Shown: in pieces, positions 7,188 to 13,955 of the stretch | Position numbering within the stretch: position 1 is the stretch's first letter | Layout: every line of letters starts with the position of its first letter | Source of the DNA: DATEAV01 sp964575425 | GTDB lineage: Bacteria; Chloroflexota; Anaerolineae; Anaerolineales; E44-bin32 | NCBI GenBank assembly: GCA_964575425.1 | Contig: CAZNRD010000043.1 | Location: 1 to 22,175, forward strand | DNA length: 22,175 bases | Reading direction: 5' to 3' | The notes under the pieces: model-generated | Told to the model about the DNA's origin: nothing | The model's input: the letters and a program-made list of their open reading frames with translations, nothing else | Database searches by the model: none | Position numbers and translations under genes: made by a program

Positions 7188-8005
7188 GATCGCGGTTCGT
7201 CGTCCCGGTCGGAGATGTGCGTACGCTGATCCCCGGCGGGCTGCGGAGGAAACGGCGGGCGGTAGGGCGGGGTCTCGTTGGGCGGGCCTCCTGGGTCTTC
7301 TCCGTAGACCATCCGGATGGAACCCAAGGTGATGACGTCTCCCGGCATGAGGACCTGCTGTTTGATGCGCTTCCCATTGACCCGAGTGCCCGAGGTGGAG
7401 CCCAGGTCGAAGATGACGAAGCGCCCGTCGCGCACACGCAGCTGGGCATGGGTCCGCGAGACATGCACGTCTTCGAGGATGATGTGATTGTCGAGCCGCC
7501 TGCCGATGTTGACCACGGGGCGGTTGAGAGGGAAATGCCGGGTGCCATCGATGATCAGGAATGCCCCCGGGGGCGGCAGGCTGCGCGCCGTCTGGGCATC
7601 GACCGACATCCCTCGGGTCAGCTCCTGTGGGTTGCTGCTGTGCCAGGCGACGACGCGCACCTGCCAGCGCGAGAGCGTCGGGTTTGCCGCCAGAGTCACC
7701 CTGGGCTCACGCGGCATGGCGTAGCCGGCTTGGCGCGCCGCTTGCCGCAAACCGCCGGCGAGCTGTTCCTCAATGCCCTCCCCCTGCTGAAGGAGGGTCG
7801 TGATGTCTTGAGGGCACAACGTCAGGGCGTACTGATCGGGTGCCTGAGCCGATCCCTGGGCATCGGTGCTCACGCCGTCCTCCATGGCCCGCGCAAGCTG
7901 AGCTGCCACGTCTGCCGCGGACAGCTGCGCGCCGAGCAGGCGGGCCAGGGAACCCTCGATCAATCCCTGAAGCTGCTGCTCAAGATGACTCAGACGATCA
8001 CGCAT
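7184..8005 (-). CDS. DUF3662 and FHA domain protein (FhaA-like), copy 2
   Basis: The 273-residue cytoplasmic protein has an N-terminal DUF3662 region (about 1-122) and a C-terminal FHA domain (147-235), the architecture of mycobacterial FhaA. FHA landmarks are GRR (168-170), HVSRTHA (181-187) and LGSTSGTRVNG (201-211). It aligns with the upstream neighbour almost without gaps: APDQY at 55-59, PPPGAFLI at 144-151, GRR at 168 and YGEDPGGPP at 234-242 fall at identical numbers in both. The Pro-rich tail after YGEDPGGPP includes TPPYRPP. I chose the ATG at 8005 because it matches the start of the paralogue; a longer open frame to 8206 runs through the upstream gene with unrelated sequence. No Shine-Dalgarno is evident. 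Confidence 0.9.
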   Translation of the reverse strand: MRDRLSHLEQQLQGLIEGSLARLLGAQLSAADVAAQLARAMEDGVSTDAQGSAQAPDQYALTLCPQDITTLLQQGEGIEEQLAGGLRQAARQAGYAMPREPRVTLAANPTLSRWQVRVVAWHSSNPQELTRGMSVDAQTARSLPPPGAFLIIDGTRHFPLNRPVVNIGRRLDNHIILEDVHVSRTHAQLRVRDGRFVIFDLGSTSGTRVNGKRIKQQVLMPGDVITLGSIRMVYGEDPGGPPNETPPYRPPFPPQPAGDQRTHISDRDDEPRS

Positions 8006-8060
8006 GGCACCGGGAGCTGCGGGAGCCGGCCTTTCCCTGGGCGCGGCCTCTTGGTCGGCC

Positions 8061-8891
8061 TCAGCCCCTGTTGGGCCGGCGGCGCGGGGTGAGCGTCCGT
8101 AGGTAGTGCGGCGTGATCTGGTCGCGATCCATGCCCTTGGGCGGCGTGTACGGCGGGGTGACGCGCGGTGGGCCGCCTGGGTCCTCGCCGTAGATGAGCT
8201 GCACAACGGCGATCGAGATCACGTCACCAGGATCAAGGATGTGTTGCTTGATCTGTCGGCCGTTGACGTAGGTGCCGCCGCTCGAGCCCAGGTCGACCAG
8301 GACGTAACGGCCTGCCAGCAGCCTCACCTCCGCATGCCTGCGAGAGACATGCGGATCCGACAGGATCAGGTCGTTGTTGTGGCGGCGGCCGATGCGGATG
8401 ACGGGCTGTGTGAGCGGGAAGTGGCGCTTGCCCTCCACGATGAGAAACGCACCGGGCGGCGGCCGGTCGCCGGCCTCCGCGACGGCGACCTCTTGAGCTG
8501 CCTCCGCCTCGGGCGGGTTGCGGCTGCGCCAGGCAAAGACCCGCGCCTCCCAGCGGCCCAGCGTCGGATCGGTGGCCAGGGTGACATGGGGTTCACGGAC
8601 CAGGAGAAAGCCCTGCCCGTTCAGAATCTGCTGCAGCCGCAGGGCTAGCTCATGCTGAAAGGCGGGGACAGCGGCCAACAGCGCCTCGACGTCGGCCGGG
8701 TGCATGCTGAGCGTGTACTGATCGGGGGCGTAGACGCGCCCGCCCTCAGTGCGTCGGGTCGCGTTGAGGACCTCGTCCGCCAGGGTGCGGGCGATGGCGT
8801 CCGGCGAGAAGCGCGAGTCTGCAACGCGGCTAAAAACCGCCTGCAGGAATGCCCGCACCGCGTCTTCGACCTGCGGCAGACGCTCTTCCAC
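8061..8891 (-). CDS. DUF3662 and FHA domain protein (FhaA-like), copy 1
   Basis: This 276-residue protein has a DUF3662 region (1-121) and an FHA domain (147-235) with IGRRHNNDLIL (167-177), HVSRRHAEV (181-189) and LGSSGGTYVNG (201-211). It is expected to bind phosphothreonine proteins near the cell-envelope machinery, by analogy with FhaA, which binds the phosphorylated pseudokinase domain of MviN in mycobacteria. Its tail YGEDPGGPPRVTPPYTPP is nearly shared with copy 2, 55 nt downstream. Translation starts at a GTG (8889-8891), 6 nt from a perfect TATAAT and with no Shine-Dalgarno, so the mRNA is probably leaderless. It is the first gene of the FHA cluster and diverges from archease. Confidence 0.9.
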   Translation of the reverse strand: MEERLPQVEDAVRAFLQAVFSRVADSRFSPDAIARTLADEVLNATRRTEGGRVYAPDQYTLSMHPADVEALLAAVPAFQHELALRLQQILNGQGFLLVREPHVTLATDPTLGRWEARVFAWRSRNPPEAEAAQEVAVAEAGDRPPPGAFLIVEGKRHFPLTQPVIRIGRRHNNDLILSDPHVSRRHAEVRLLAGRYVLVDLGSSGGTYVNGRQIKQHILDPGDVISIAVVQLIYGEDPGGPPRVTPPYTPPKGMDRDQITPHYLRTLTPRRRPNRG

Positions 8892-8897
8892 ACCCGC

Positions 8898-8925
8898 ATT
8901 ATACGTTACCGAAACGCTGCGGCAA
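8898..8925 (-). promoter_or_regulatory. Promoter of the FHA cluster, predicted leaderless
   Basis: On the minus strand TTGCCG (8920-8925) and a perfect TATAAT (8898-8903) are 16 bp apart. The expected transcription start falls on or next to the GTG start codon at 8891, leaving no room for a ribosome-binding site. Confidence 0.65.
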
Positions 8926-8940
8926 GGGGGCCGAAGGGGT

Positions 8941-8946
8941 TATACT
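8941..8946 (+). promoter_or_regulatory. -10 element of the archease-rtcB operon, predicted leaderless
   Basis: TATACT lies 6 nt before the archease ATG (8953), so transcription would begin at or beside the start codon. There is no ribosome-binding site (GGGAAC intervenes) and no clear -35. Its -10 and that of the divergent FHA promoter are 37 bp apart, so the polymerases would compete for the same DNA. Confidence 0.5.
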
Positions 8947-8952
8947 GGGAAC

Positions 8953-9366
8953 ATGGCTGGCAGTCCCTACGAGGAGGCCGAACATACAGCCGACTGGGCG
9001 CTCGTCGCTCGCGGCCAGACCCTGGAGAAGCTGCTGGAGAACGCCGCCTGGGGAATGCTGGAGCTGATGGGCGTGCGGCCGGGAACAGGCCCCAACAAGC
9101 GCACCCGCCGCATCCGCCTCGAGGCGCCTGACGCCGAGAGCCTGTTGGTGGCATGGCTGGAGGAACTTCTGTACGGAATCGAGGCGAGGGGAGTCGCCTA
9201 CTCCAAGTTCGATGTGAACACCCGCGACGGCAAGTATCTGGTGGCGCGCGTCGAGGAGGTGCCAGCATCCGCCATCCAGCGCTTCATCAAGGCTGTGACC
9301 TTTCATGGACTTCGAGTGGAACAGACGCCCGACGGTCTCCGGGCGCGAATCGTCTTTGACGTGTGA
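8953..9366 (+). CDS. Archease, RtcB activator
   Basis: Archease is a small metal-binding cofactor that speeds guanylylation and turnover of the RNA ligase RtcB and widens its nucleotide use. The 137-residue product shows the family start YEEAEHTADWALVARG with the conserved HTAD (11-14), and the central DAESLLVAWLEELLYGIEARG. The C-terminal part contains FIKAVTFHGLRV and ends ARIVFDV, with the acidic terminal strand typical of the family. Longer frames upstream have no homologous sequence, so the ATG at 8953 is chosen. rtcB follows 13 nt downstream, the standard archease-RtcB pairing. Confidence 0.93.
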   Translation: MAGSPYEEAEHTADWALVARGQTLEKLLENAAWGMLELMGVRPGTGPNKRTRRIRLEAPDAESLLVAWLEELLYGIEARGVAYSKFDVNTRDGKYLVARVEEVPASAIQRFIKAVTFHGLRVEQTPDGLRARIVFDV

Positions 9367-9379
9367 AGCGAGGTGAACG

Positions 9380-10831
9380 ATGGTGCGCAAGCAGGATTTC
9401 CGGAGGCTCAGCCCGGTCTTGTGGGAGATTCCGACATCGTTTCGCGACGACATGCGGGTGCCGGTGCGCGTCTTCGCTGATGAACGGCTGATGGAGGACG
9501 CGCTCCAGGACCAGTCGATCGAGCAGGCGGTCAACGCCTCCACCCTGCCCGGGCTGGTGAGCCACGTCACCGTGATGCCCGATGTCCATCAAGGCTACGG
9601 CTTCCCCATCGGCGGTGTGGCAGCGACGCGCCTGCCAGACGGGGTGATTTCTCCCGGCGGCATCGGCTACGACATCAACTGCGGTGTCCGCCTGCTGGCC
9701 TCGCGCGTTCCGATCAGCAAGGCCGAGCCTTTGCTTCCCGACCTCGCCACAGCACTCTATCAGAATTGTCCAAGCGGCGTCGGCGTCAAAGGCAGCGTCC
9801 CGCTCAGCGCCAAGGAGCTCGACCGGGTCTGCCGAATGGGGGCGGAGTGGGCCGACAAGAATGGCTATGCGCAGCCCGGCGACCTCGCCCGCACCGAGGA
9901 ATCGGGCCGCATCGATGGAGCCGATCCCGACTGCGTCAGCAGCCGCGCCAAAGAGCGCGGGCGCCCACAGCTCGGCACCCTCGGCGCCGGCAACCATTTC
10001 ATCGAAGTCGACGTCGTCGAACAGGTCTTCCACCCGCAGGCCGCTGCCGCGATGGGGCTGGCGGAGGGAATGCTTGCCCTCCAGATTCACTGCGGCTCGC
10101 GCGGCTTTGGCCACCAGATATGCTCCGACTACGTGCATGAGTTCCAGTCGGCCGTCCAACGCTATGGCATCCGGCTGCCGGACCGCGAGCTGGTGTGCGC
10201 GCCGCTCGATTCGCCGGAGGGACGGCGCTACCTGGCGGCCATGGCCTGCGCCGCCAACTACGCCTTCGCCAACCGACAGATCCTGGCGCACCATGCCCGG
10301 CGGTCCTTCGAGCAGGTCTTCGCTGGCCGAGTCGAGGACTGGGGCCTACGCCAGGTGTACGACATCGCGCACAACATGGGGAAGATCGAAGACCATGTCA
10401 TCGAAGGCAAGCGGCAGCAGGTTTGTGTCCACCGCAAGGGCGCAACACGGGCGTTCGGGCCGGGCTTCGAGGGTCTGCCCGAGGAGTACCGAGAATTGGG
10501 TCAACCGGTGCTGGTCCCGGGAAGCATGGGGACTGCGTCGTGGGTTCTGCTGGGCACCACGGAGAGCATGCGCCTTTCCTTCGGCTCGACGTGCCACGGT
10601 GCCGGACGGGTGATGAGCCGCCATCAGGCGAAGCGGTCGATTCGCGGCGACCGGCTGCGTCAGGACCTCGAGGCGCAGGGCATTCACATCCTGGCTGGAT
10701 CGATGCCCGGCCTGGCGGAAGAGGCGCCCCAGGCCTACAAGCAGGTGGACGATGTGGTGGATGTCGTGGCCGAGGCGGGCATTGCTCTGCGCGTCGCCCG
10801 GTTGAGGCCGGTTGTTGTCGTCAAGGGATGA
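9380..10831 (+). CDS. rtcB: RNA-splicing ligase RtcB
   Basis: RtcB joins 2',3'-cyclic-phosphate or 3'-phosphate RNA ends to 5'-OH ends using GTP and Mn2+, in tRNA splicing or RNA repair. The 483 residues carry the metal and nucleotide ligands: PDVHQGYGFPIGG (67-79), GYDINCGVRLL (96-106; D98 and C101), LGAGNHFIEV (201-210; N205 and H206), QIHCGSRGFG (235-244; H237), DIAHNMGK (328-335; H330) and STCHGAGRVMSR (403-414; H406, the expected guanylylated His). Length is normal for the type with the insert near 160-195. GAGGTGA precedes the ATG by 3 nt. No rtcA or rtcR accompanies it. It converges on tyrS with only 9 nt between stop codons. Confidence 0.97.
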   Translation: MVRKQDFRRLSPVLWEIPTSFRDDMRVPVRVFADERLMEDALQDQSIEQAVNASTLPGLVSHVTVMPDVHQGYGFPIGGVAATRLPDGVISPGGIGYDINCGVRLLASRVPISKAEPLLPDLATALYQNCPSGVGVKGSVPLSAKELDRVCRMGAEWADKNGYAQPGDLARTEESGRIDGADPDCVSSRAKERGRPQLGTLGAGNHFIEVDVVEQVFHPQAAAAMGLAEGMLALQIHCGSRGFGHQICSDYVHEFQSAVQRYGIRLPDRELVCAPLDSPEGRRYLAAMACAANYAFANRQILAHHARRSFEQVFAGRVEDWGLRQVYDIAHNMGKIEDHVIEGKRQQVCVHRKGATRAFGPGFEGLPEEYRELGQPVLVPGSMGTASWVLLGTTESMRLSFGSTCHGAGRVMSRHQAKRSIRGDRLRQDLEAQGIHILAGSMPGLAEEAPQAYKQVDDVVDVVAEAGIALRVARLRPVVVVKG

Positions 10832-10840
10832 GGGCGCCGT

Positions 10841-12070
10841 CTACGGCTCGAGGCGAAGGAAGCGCCGCTTGCCCACCTGCAGCACCCCCGCCGTGCCCGG
10901 CTCGAGCACGCGGTCGACGTCGTCGAGCGGCTGGCCATCCAGCCGCACCCCGCGCTGGCTGATCAGGCGTCTCGCCTCCCCCTTGCTTGCTGCCAGCCCC
11001 GCGCACGTCAGCACATCAATGACCGTCATCCCCTCCCCGAGGTGGAAGACCGGCATCTGCGCCGGGGATTTCCGCTCCTGAAAGACGCGGCGGAAGACCT
11101 CTTCGGCCTCACGCGCTGCCGCCTGACCGTGATAGATCTCCACGATCTCCGAAGCCAGGCGCATCTTGGCATCGCGCGGATGTAGCTCACCGCTGGCCAT
11201 CTGCCGTTCCAGAAGGCGGATGTCCTCCGGCGTCCAGCGCGTCACCAGGCGGAAGTAGGCGCCCATGGCCGAGTCGGGCAGACTCATCACTTTGCCGTAC
11301 ATATCCTCCGGGGAGGTGTTGAGGGGGATATGGTTCCCCAGCGACTTGCTCATACGCACGACGCCGTCCGTGCCGGGCAGGATGCCGTGGATGATGGCGA
11401 TGTTCGGCCGGGCGCCTAGTACCTCCATCAGCTTCCTGGCGGCGGTGACGATGTTGAACAGCTGATCGGTGCCCCCGATTTGCACATCGGCCCGCAGGGT
11501 GTAGGCGTCGTATCCTTGCATGATGGCATAGAACGTCTCATGCAGGTAGATCGGGTCGCCTGCATCCCAGCGTAGGCGGAAGTTGTCCCGCGTCAGAAAC
11601 TGCTGCAAGGTGAAGTTGGAGGCCAGGTCGATCAGTTCCCGGAAGGTGAGTTTGGAGAGCCAGGTGTCGTTGTACTCGATGTGCGTCCGGGCCGGATCAA
11701 GAATCCGGAAGGCCTGCTCGGCGTAGGTCTCGGCGTTGCGCGTCGCCTCTTCGGGGGTCAGGCGCGGGCGGACCTTGTCTTTGTCGGAGGGATCACCGAT
11801 GAGCGAGGTGAAGCGGCCGATGACGAAGATCACCTCGTGGCCCAGGTCCTGGAACTGACGCATCTTGCGCATCGGGATGGTGTGGCCCAGGTGCAGGTCC
11901 GAGGTGCGCGGGTCGAACCCGCAGTAGACGCGCAGCTTGCCTCCCTCTGTGCCGGCTTCGATCAGGCGCTGGCGCAGCTCGGCGGCCATCGCCTCAGCCA
12001 GTTCTTCGTCGCCGTATTCGGTCCCCTGCATCAGAAGGGCCACCTGCTCATCGATGGTCATCTGGGTCAT
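10841..12070 (-). CDS. tyrS: Tyrosyl-tRNA synthetase
   Basis: The enzyme charges tRNA-Tyr with tyrosine. The 409-residue product is a class I synthetase with YCGFDPRTSDLHLGH (HIGH motif as HLGH, 60-63), GRFTSLIGDPS, tyrosine-site residues in QIGGTDQLFN (197-206), RMSKSLGN (KMSKS loop, 239-246) and a C-terminal S4 RNA-binding domain (about 348-409). HTIPMRKMRQFQDLGH is typical of the TyrZ-like type 2 subfamily. I prefer the ATG at 12070 (MTQMTIDEQ) because GGGAG lies 7 nt upstream; a frame extending to 12127 would run through the leader terminator. The leader carries an attenuator-like arrangement described separately. Confidence 0.97.
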   Translation of the reverse strand: MTQMTIDEQVALLMQGTEYGDEELAEAMAAELRQRLIEAGTEGGKLRVYCGFDPRTSDLHLGHTIPMRKMRQFQDLGHEVIFVIGRFTSLIGDPSDKDKVRPRLTPEEATRNAETYAEQAFRILDPARTHIEYNDTWLSKLTFRELIDLASNFTLQQFLTRDNFRLRWDAGDPIYLHETFYAIMQGYDAYTLRADVQIGGTDQLFNIVTAARKLMEVLGARPNIAIIHGILPGTDGVVRMSKSLGNHIPLNTSPEDMYGKVMSLPDSAMGAYFRLVTRWTPEDIRLLERQMASGELHPRDAKMRLASEIVEIYHGQAAAREAEEVFRRVFQERKSPAQMPVFHLGEGMTVIDVLTCAGLAASKGEARRLISQRGVRLDGQPLDDVDRVLEPGTAGVLQVGKRRFLRLEP

Positions 12071-12098
12071 GTTCGCGCTCCCGGATTGGTTTGACGAG

Positions 12099-12131
12099 AA
12101 ACGAAAAGCGTGGGCTGTGCGCGCCACGCTT
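12099..12131 (-). terminator. Intrinsic terminator in the tyrS leader (attenuator)
   Basis: On the minus strand AAGCGTGG (12131-12124) and CCACGCTT (12113-12106) form a perfect 8-bp stem around a 10-nt loop. The 3' arm runs into TTTTCGTTT. The hairpin ends about 30 nt before the tyrS start codon, and no other minus-strand gene lies upstream, so termination here would affect tyrS itself. On the plus strand the hairpin is followed by CAAGG, not by T residues. Confidence 0.6.
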
Positions 12132-12176
12132 CAAGGATATTGATCGAGTAGAGCGGTCTTTTCGGCTCTGGCGCGC
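12119..12176 (-). promoter_or_regulatory. Candidate antiterminator of the tyrS leader
   Basis: On the minus strand GCGCGCCA (12176-12169) is perfectly complementary to TGGCGCGC (12126-12119). The second segment includes the TGG of the terminator's 5' arm and part of its loop, so the two structures are mutually exclusive. The first segment starts 5 nt after the leader-peptide stop codon, where a ribosome terminating there would cover it. Confidence 0.5.
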
Positions 12177-12181
12177 GGGGT

Positions 12182-12247
12182 TCAGGGGCGGACGCCGCCC
12201 CCCCGGTAGATGTAGCGAATACACCCGGTTGCCATGACGTGCGCCAT
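12182..12247 (-). CDS. Putative tyrS leader peptide (Tyr-Ile-Tyr)
   Basis: A 21-codon frame on the minus strand starts at ATG 12247, with a second in-frame ATG at 12235, and ends with TGA at 12184-12182. From the second ATG it reads MATGCIRYIYRGGGVRP. Two Tyr codons (TAC, 12214-12212 and 12208-12206) flank one Ile codon, about 10 codons before the stop. The first ATG lies 8 nt from the -10 TAAGAT, so it would be translated from a nearly leaderless RNA. A GGGGCGG-ACG-CCGCCCC hairpin (12185-12201) follows the Tyr codons. Its role would be to sense charged tRNA-Tyr by ribosome stalling. The peptide is short and has no homologue I know, so translation is inferred. Confidence 0.5.
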   Translation of the reverse strand: MAHVMATGCIRYIYRGGGVRP

Positions 12248-12255
12248 CAGGCTTC

Positions 12256-12264
12256 ATCTTACCA
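12256..12264 (-). promoter_or_regulatory. Candidate tyrS promoter (extended -10)
   Basis: On the minus strand TGgTAAGAT carries a TGn extension before a -10-like TAAGAT (12256-12261). A poorly spaced TTGCGC lies 19 bp upstream. Transcription would start near 12249, giving a tyrS leader of about 180 nt that contains the leader frame, antiterminator and terminator. Confidence 0.45.
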
Positions 12265-12520
12265 CGATTCGCGGCTCGGCGCGCAATCCCCCACGACCCC
12301 GCCGGCTTACGTTCCGCTGTCAAGGATACTCCAGCCTGCCGGCCGTGGGAAGCACGGCGACGAGCGCGAGGCGAGCGCCGGGTGAGCGTGCTCGTGGTTG
12401 AGCCCTCCGCCTCGGACAGGCGCACTCGGAGAGCTGCCCGCCCGAATTCGGATGTGTTCCGCACTCTCGTCGGTCCTGGTTCCCGGCGTTGTGAATGCGA
12501 TGAGACGACCGGGTGTAAGA
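12265..12520. other. Divergent intergenic region between tyrS leader and the unknown-gene pair
   Basis: About 250 bp without a convincing gene. Overlapping open frames on the minus strand are Arg/Pro-rich and have no family character. A weak inverted pair ACGAGC/GCTCGT occurs around 12360-12395. The minus strand has an isolated TTGACA (12319-12324) without a matching -10. I see no tRNA. Confidence 0.5.
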
Positions 12521-12526
12521 TATGAT
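12521..12526 (+). promoter_or_regulatory. Possible -10 element of the unknown secreted-gene pair
   Basis: TATGAT is 5/6 to the consensus -10. No good -35 lies 16-18 bp upstream. A start near 12533 would give a leader of about 100 nt containing the 12554-12580 hairpin. Confidence 0.35.
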
Positions 12527-12553
12527 AGGCAAGCAGCCTCGCACTGCCCGCAG

Positions 12554-12580
12554 CCGGAGTGTGCAGCACCCACACTCCGG
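12554..12580 (+). promoter_or_regulatory. Perfect 10-bp hairpin in the leader of the unknown-gene pair
   Basis: CCGGAGTGTG (12554-12563) and CACACTCCGG (12571-12580) are exact inverted repeats around a 7-nt loop. No T-tract follows, so simple intrinsic termination is unlikely. Its place between the putative -10 and the GTG at 12633 suits either a dimeric-repressor operator or an RNA structure. Confidence 0.55.
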
Positions 12581-12632
12581 AGCATTCGGTACCGGCCATC
12601 TCTTCCTGGGGGCTGCTGATGGGAGGTGCCCC

Positions 12633-13493
12633 GTGAGACCGAACCCCAAGATCGCAATTACCGCCCTGGTACTCGTCGTCCTGCCGGGCGTGTTCCTTGC
12701 CGGCAGGTATGAACGCGGGACGGCAGCGCCGCCCCCATCGCCAGACCAGAGGGAGAGCCATCCTCTTGACAGAGAAGCCGGCATCACCCCTTCTCCGTCC
12801 CCGCCCGACCTGGCCAGCGGCTCCGACCTGTGTCCTGCAGAGACTCTCGGCAGGATCACGTCGTTCATCTCCGCCTCGACTACGCCGCTGATCGTACCCG
12901 GCGGCTGGGTTCACCTGAAGGAGGAAGTCGACCGGGATGATCTGGATGTTGGCACGTTCCCGGACGGGCGGCCGATACCCGAGGACTACGTTTTCGATCA
13001 TTGGTACCTGATCGGTGCGGATGGTTTGGCTGTCAAATCGGTGGCAGTCATGTACGACCTCGCCGGCGAGGTGATCCAGCTCAGCACGTTCGACGGACGT
13101 ACCTGGGAGAACCCAACCTTTGGCCTCCGCTACGCAGGTGAGCCCTTTCCACTGGGCCTCGATTATGGCATCGGCACAGGGATCCGGGACGGGCGATTCC
13201 CCGGCTGCGGGTATACGACCGGCACGCGCTCCGGAAATCCTACCGTCGAGATCTCAATCTGGGAGGACTTTCCCGGTGGCCTGGCCCTGGTGGGCCATCC
13301 CGAGAGGGTCAGCCGCGGCACTCACCGCGCCGTTTTCGATGCGCAGACCAGCGCGCTTCTCTCCTTCGAGATAGTGTTCACCTCGCAGAATGGCCGGGAA
13401 CGGGTGGTTTCGATTACCACAATCCTCCAGGTCGAGAGGGTGGACCGTCCACCGGATGAGATGCTCGCCCTTCTCGAGGAGTACTCCCGATGA
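12633..13493 (+). CDS. Membrane-anchored extracytoplasmic protein of unknown function
   Basis: I do not recognise this gene. The 286-residue product has a short basic N-terminus and one hydrophobic segment (about 7-23, IAITALVLVVLPGVFLA), either a signal anchor or an uncleaved signal. A Pro/Ser-rich linker (30-63) leads to a presumed outside domain with only two cysteines (67 and 192). The domain is rich in alternating hydrophobic beta-like strands, and its end (FDAQTSALLSFEIVF...ILQVERV) faintly recalls LolA/RseB-like lipid-binding sheets, a weak impression. GTG 12633 is chosen because GGGAGGTG lies 4 nt upstream and the signal follows directly; a longer frame from 12522 runs through the leader hairpin. 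It overlaps the next gene as ATGA. Confidence 0.75.
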   Translation: MRPNPKIAITALVLVVLPGVFLAGRYERGTAAPPPSPDQRESHPLDREAGITPSPSPPDLASGSDLCPAETLGRITSFISASTTPLIVPGGWVHLKEEVDRDDLDVGTFPDGRPIPEDYVFDHWYLIGADGLAVKSVAVMYDLAGEVIQLSTFDGRTWENPTFGLRYAGEPFPLGLDYGIGTGIRDGRFPGCGYTTGTRSGNPTVEISIWEDFPGGLALVGHPERVSRGTHRAVFDAQTSALLSFEIVFTSQNGRERVVSITTILQVERVDRPPDEMLALLEEYSR

Positions 13494-13945
13494 AAGTCCC
13501 ACGCCAAGCCCTATCGGCTGCCATTTGCCTCCTGATCCTCAGCCTCCTTGCTCTCGACGCTGCGGCAGCGCCGTCAGCAGGGGCCTCGACGACGTGCCAA
13601 CCGTATGGGACAACGAACGCCTGCAGGTGGAAGAGAGTTGACAACCTGTCAATCAATTGGAACGCGGGCGTCAGCAGCTATACGACCAACCCGGTCACCG
13701 ACATTGGAGTGATCGGCTGGCCGTATTGGACGATCCGGGAGACCTGCTCCGGGGCAATCACCATGCAGGAGATACGCGACCCTTCCATTCGGACGAACGC
13801 CAGCAGCCACACCAGGCTTGAGAGTTTCCAGAAGCAAGGATGCGGCGGAACCCGGGTGGGATGGTCGATGGGGAACCACGACTTCCACCAGTTCGGCTAC
13901 GAGCACATCTACCCGCCTAAGCAGTACTCAGAGCCTCTCCCCTAG
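13490..13945 (+). CDS. Small secreted protein of unknown function
   Basis: The 151-residue product has a classical signal peptide (basic start, hydrophobic 8-22, AAAAPSAGA cleavage region near 24-32). The mature part of about 120 residues has four cysteines (36, 45, 86, 118), consistent with two disulfides, and many aromatics. The C-terminus is rich in His, Tyr and Pro (GNHDFHQFGYEHIYPP). I know no family for it. The ATG overlaps the previous stop as ATGA, so both proteins are translated together and probably act together outside the membrane. The stop codon lies within a strong hairpin. Confidence 0.75.
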   Translation: MKVPRQALSAAICLLILSLLALDAAAAPSAGASTTCQPYGTTNACRWKRVDNLSINWNAGVSSYTTNPVTDIGVIGWPYWTIRETCSGAITMQEIRDPSIRTNASSHTRLESFQKQGCGGTRVGWSMGNHDFHQFGYEHIYPPKQYSEPLP

Positions 13946-13955
13946 AGGTTCTGAG
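13927..13955 (+). terminator. 12-bp hairpin spanning the stop codon of the small secreted gene
   Basis: CTCAGAGCCTCT (13927-13938) pairs with AGAGGTTCTGAG (13944-13955) with one G-U pair and a 5-nt loop. It includes the TAG stop. No T-tract follows, so it is a terminator or 3'-end-stabilising structure of uncertain kind. Confidence 0.45.

Noticed and set aside
8006..8206. N-terminal extension of the second FhaA-like protein
   Set aside because: The extra residues overlap the upstream FHA gene out of frame, and the paralogue begins at the position equivalent to 8005.
10829..10870. Bidirectional terminator between convergent rtcB and tyrS
   Set aside because: Only 9 nt separate the stop codons and I see no stem followed by T residues on either strand.
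12071..12261. T-box riboswitch upstream of tyrS
   Set aside because: I could not find the conserved T-box antiterminator sequence (TGGNACCGCG type) before the terminator, and the leader of about 180 nt is short for a full Stem I-III T-box. The peptide-attenuator reading explains the elements better.
12319..12324. Consensus -35 TTGACA on the minus strand upstream of tyrS
   Set aside because: No -10-like hexamer lies 16-18 bp downstream of it; the extended -10 at 12256-12264 is too far away.
12048..13001. Minus-strand open frame (317 codons) spanning the tyrS leader
   Set aside because: It crosses the tyrS start, the terminator and the unknown gene on the other strand. Its Arg/Ser/Pro-rich sequence has no family features.
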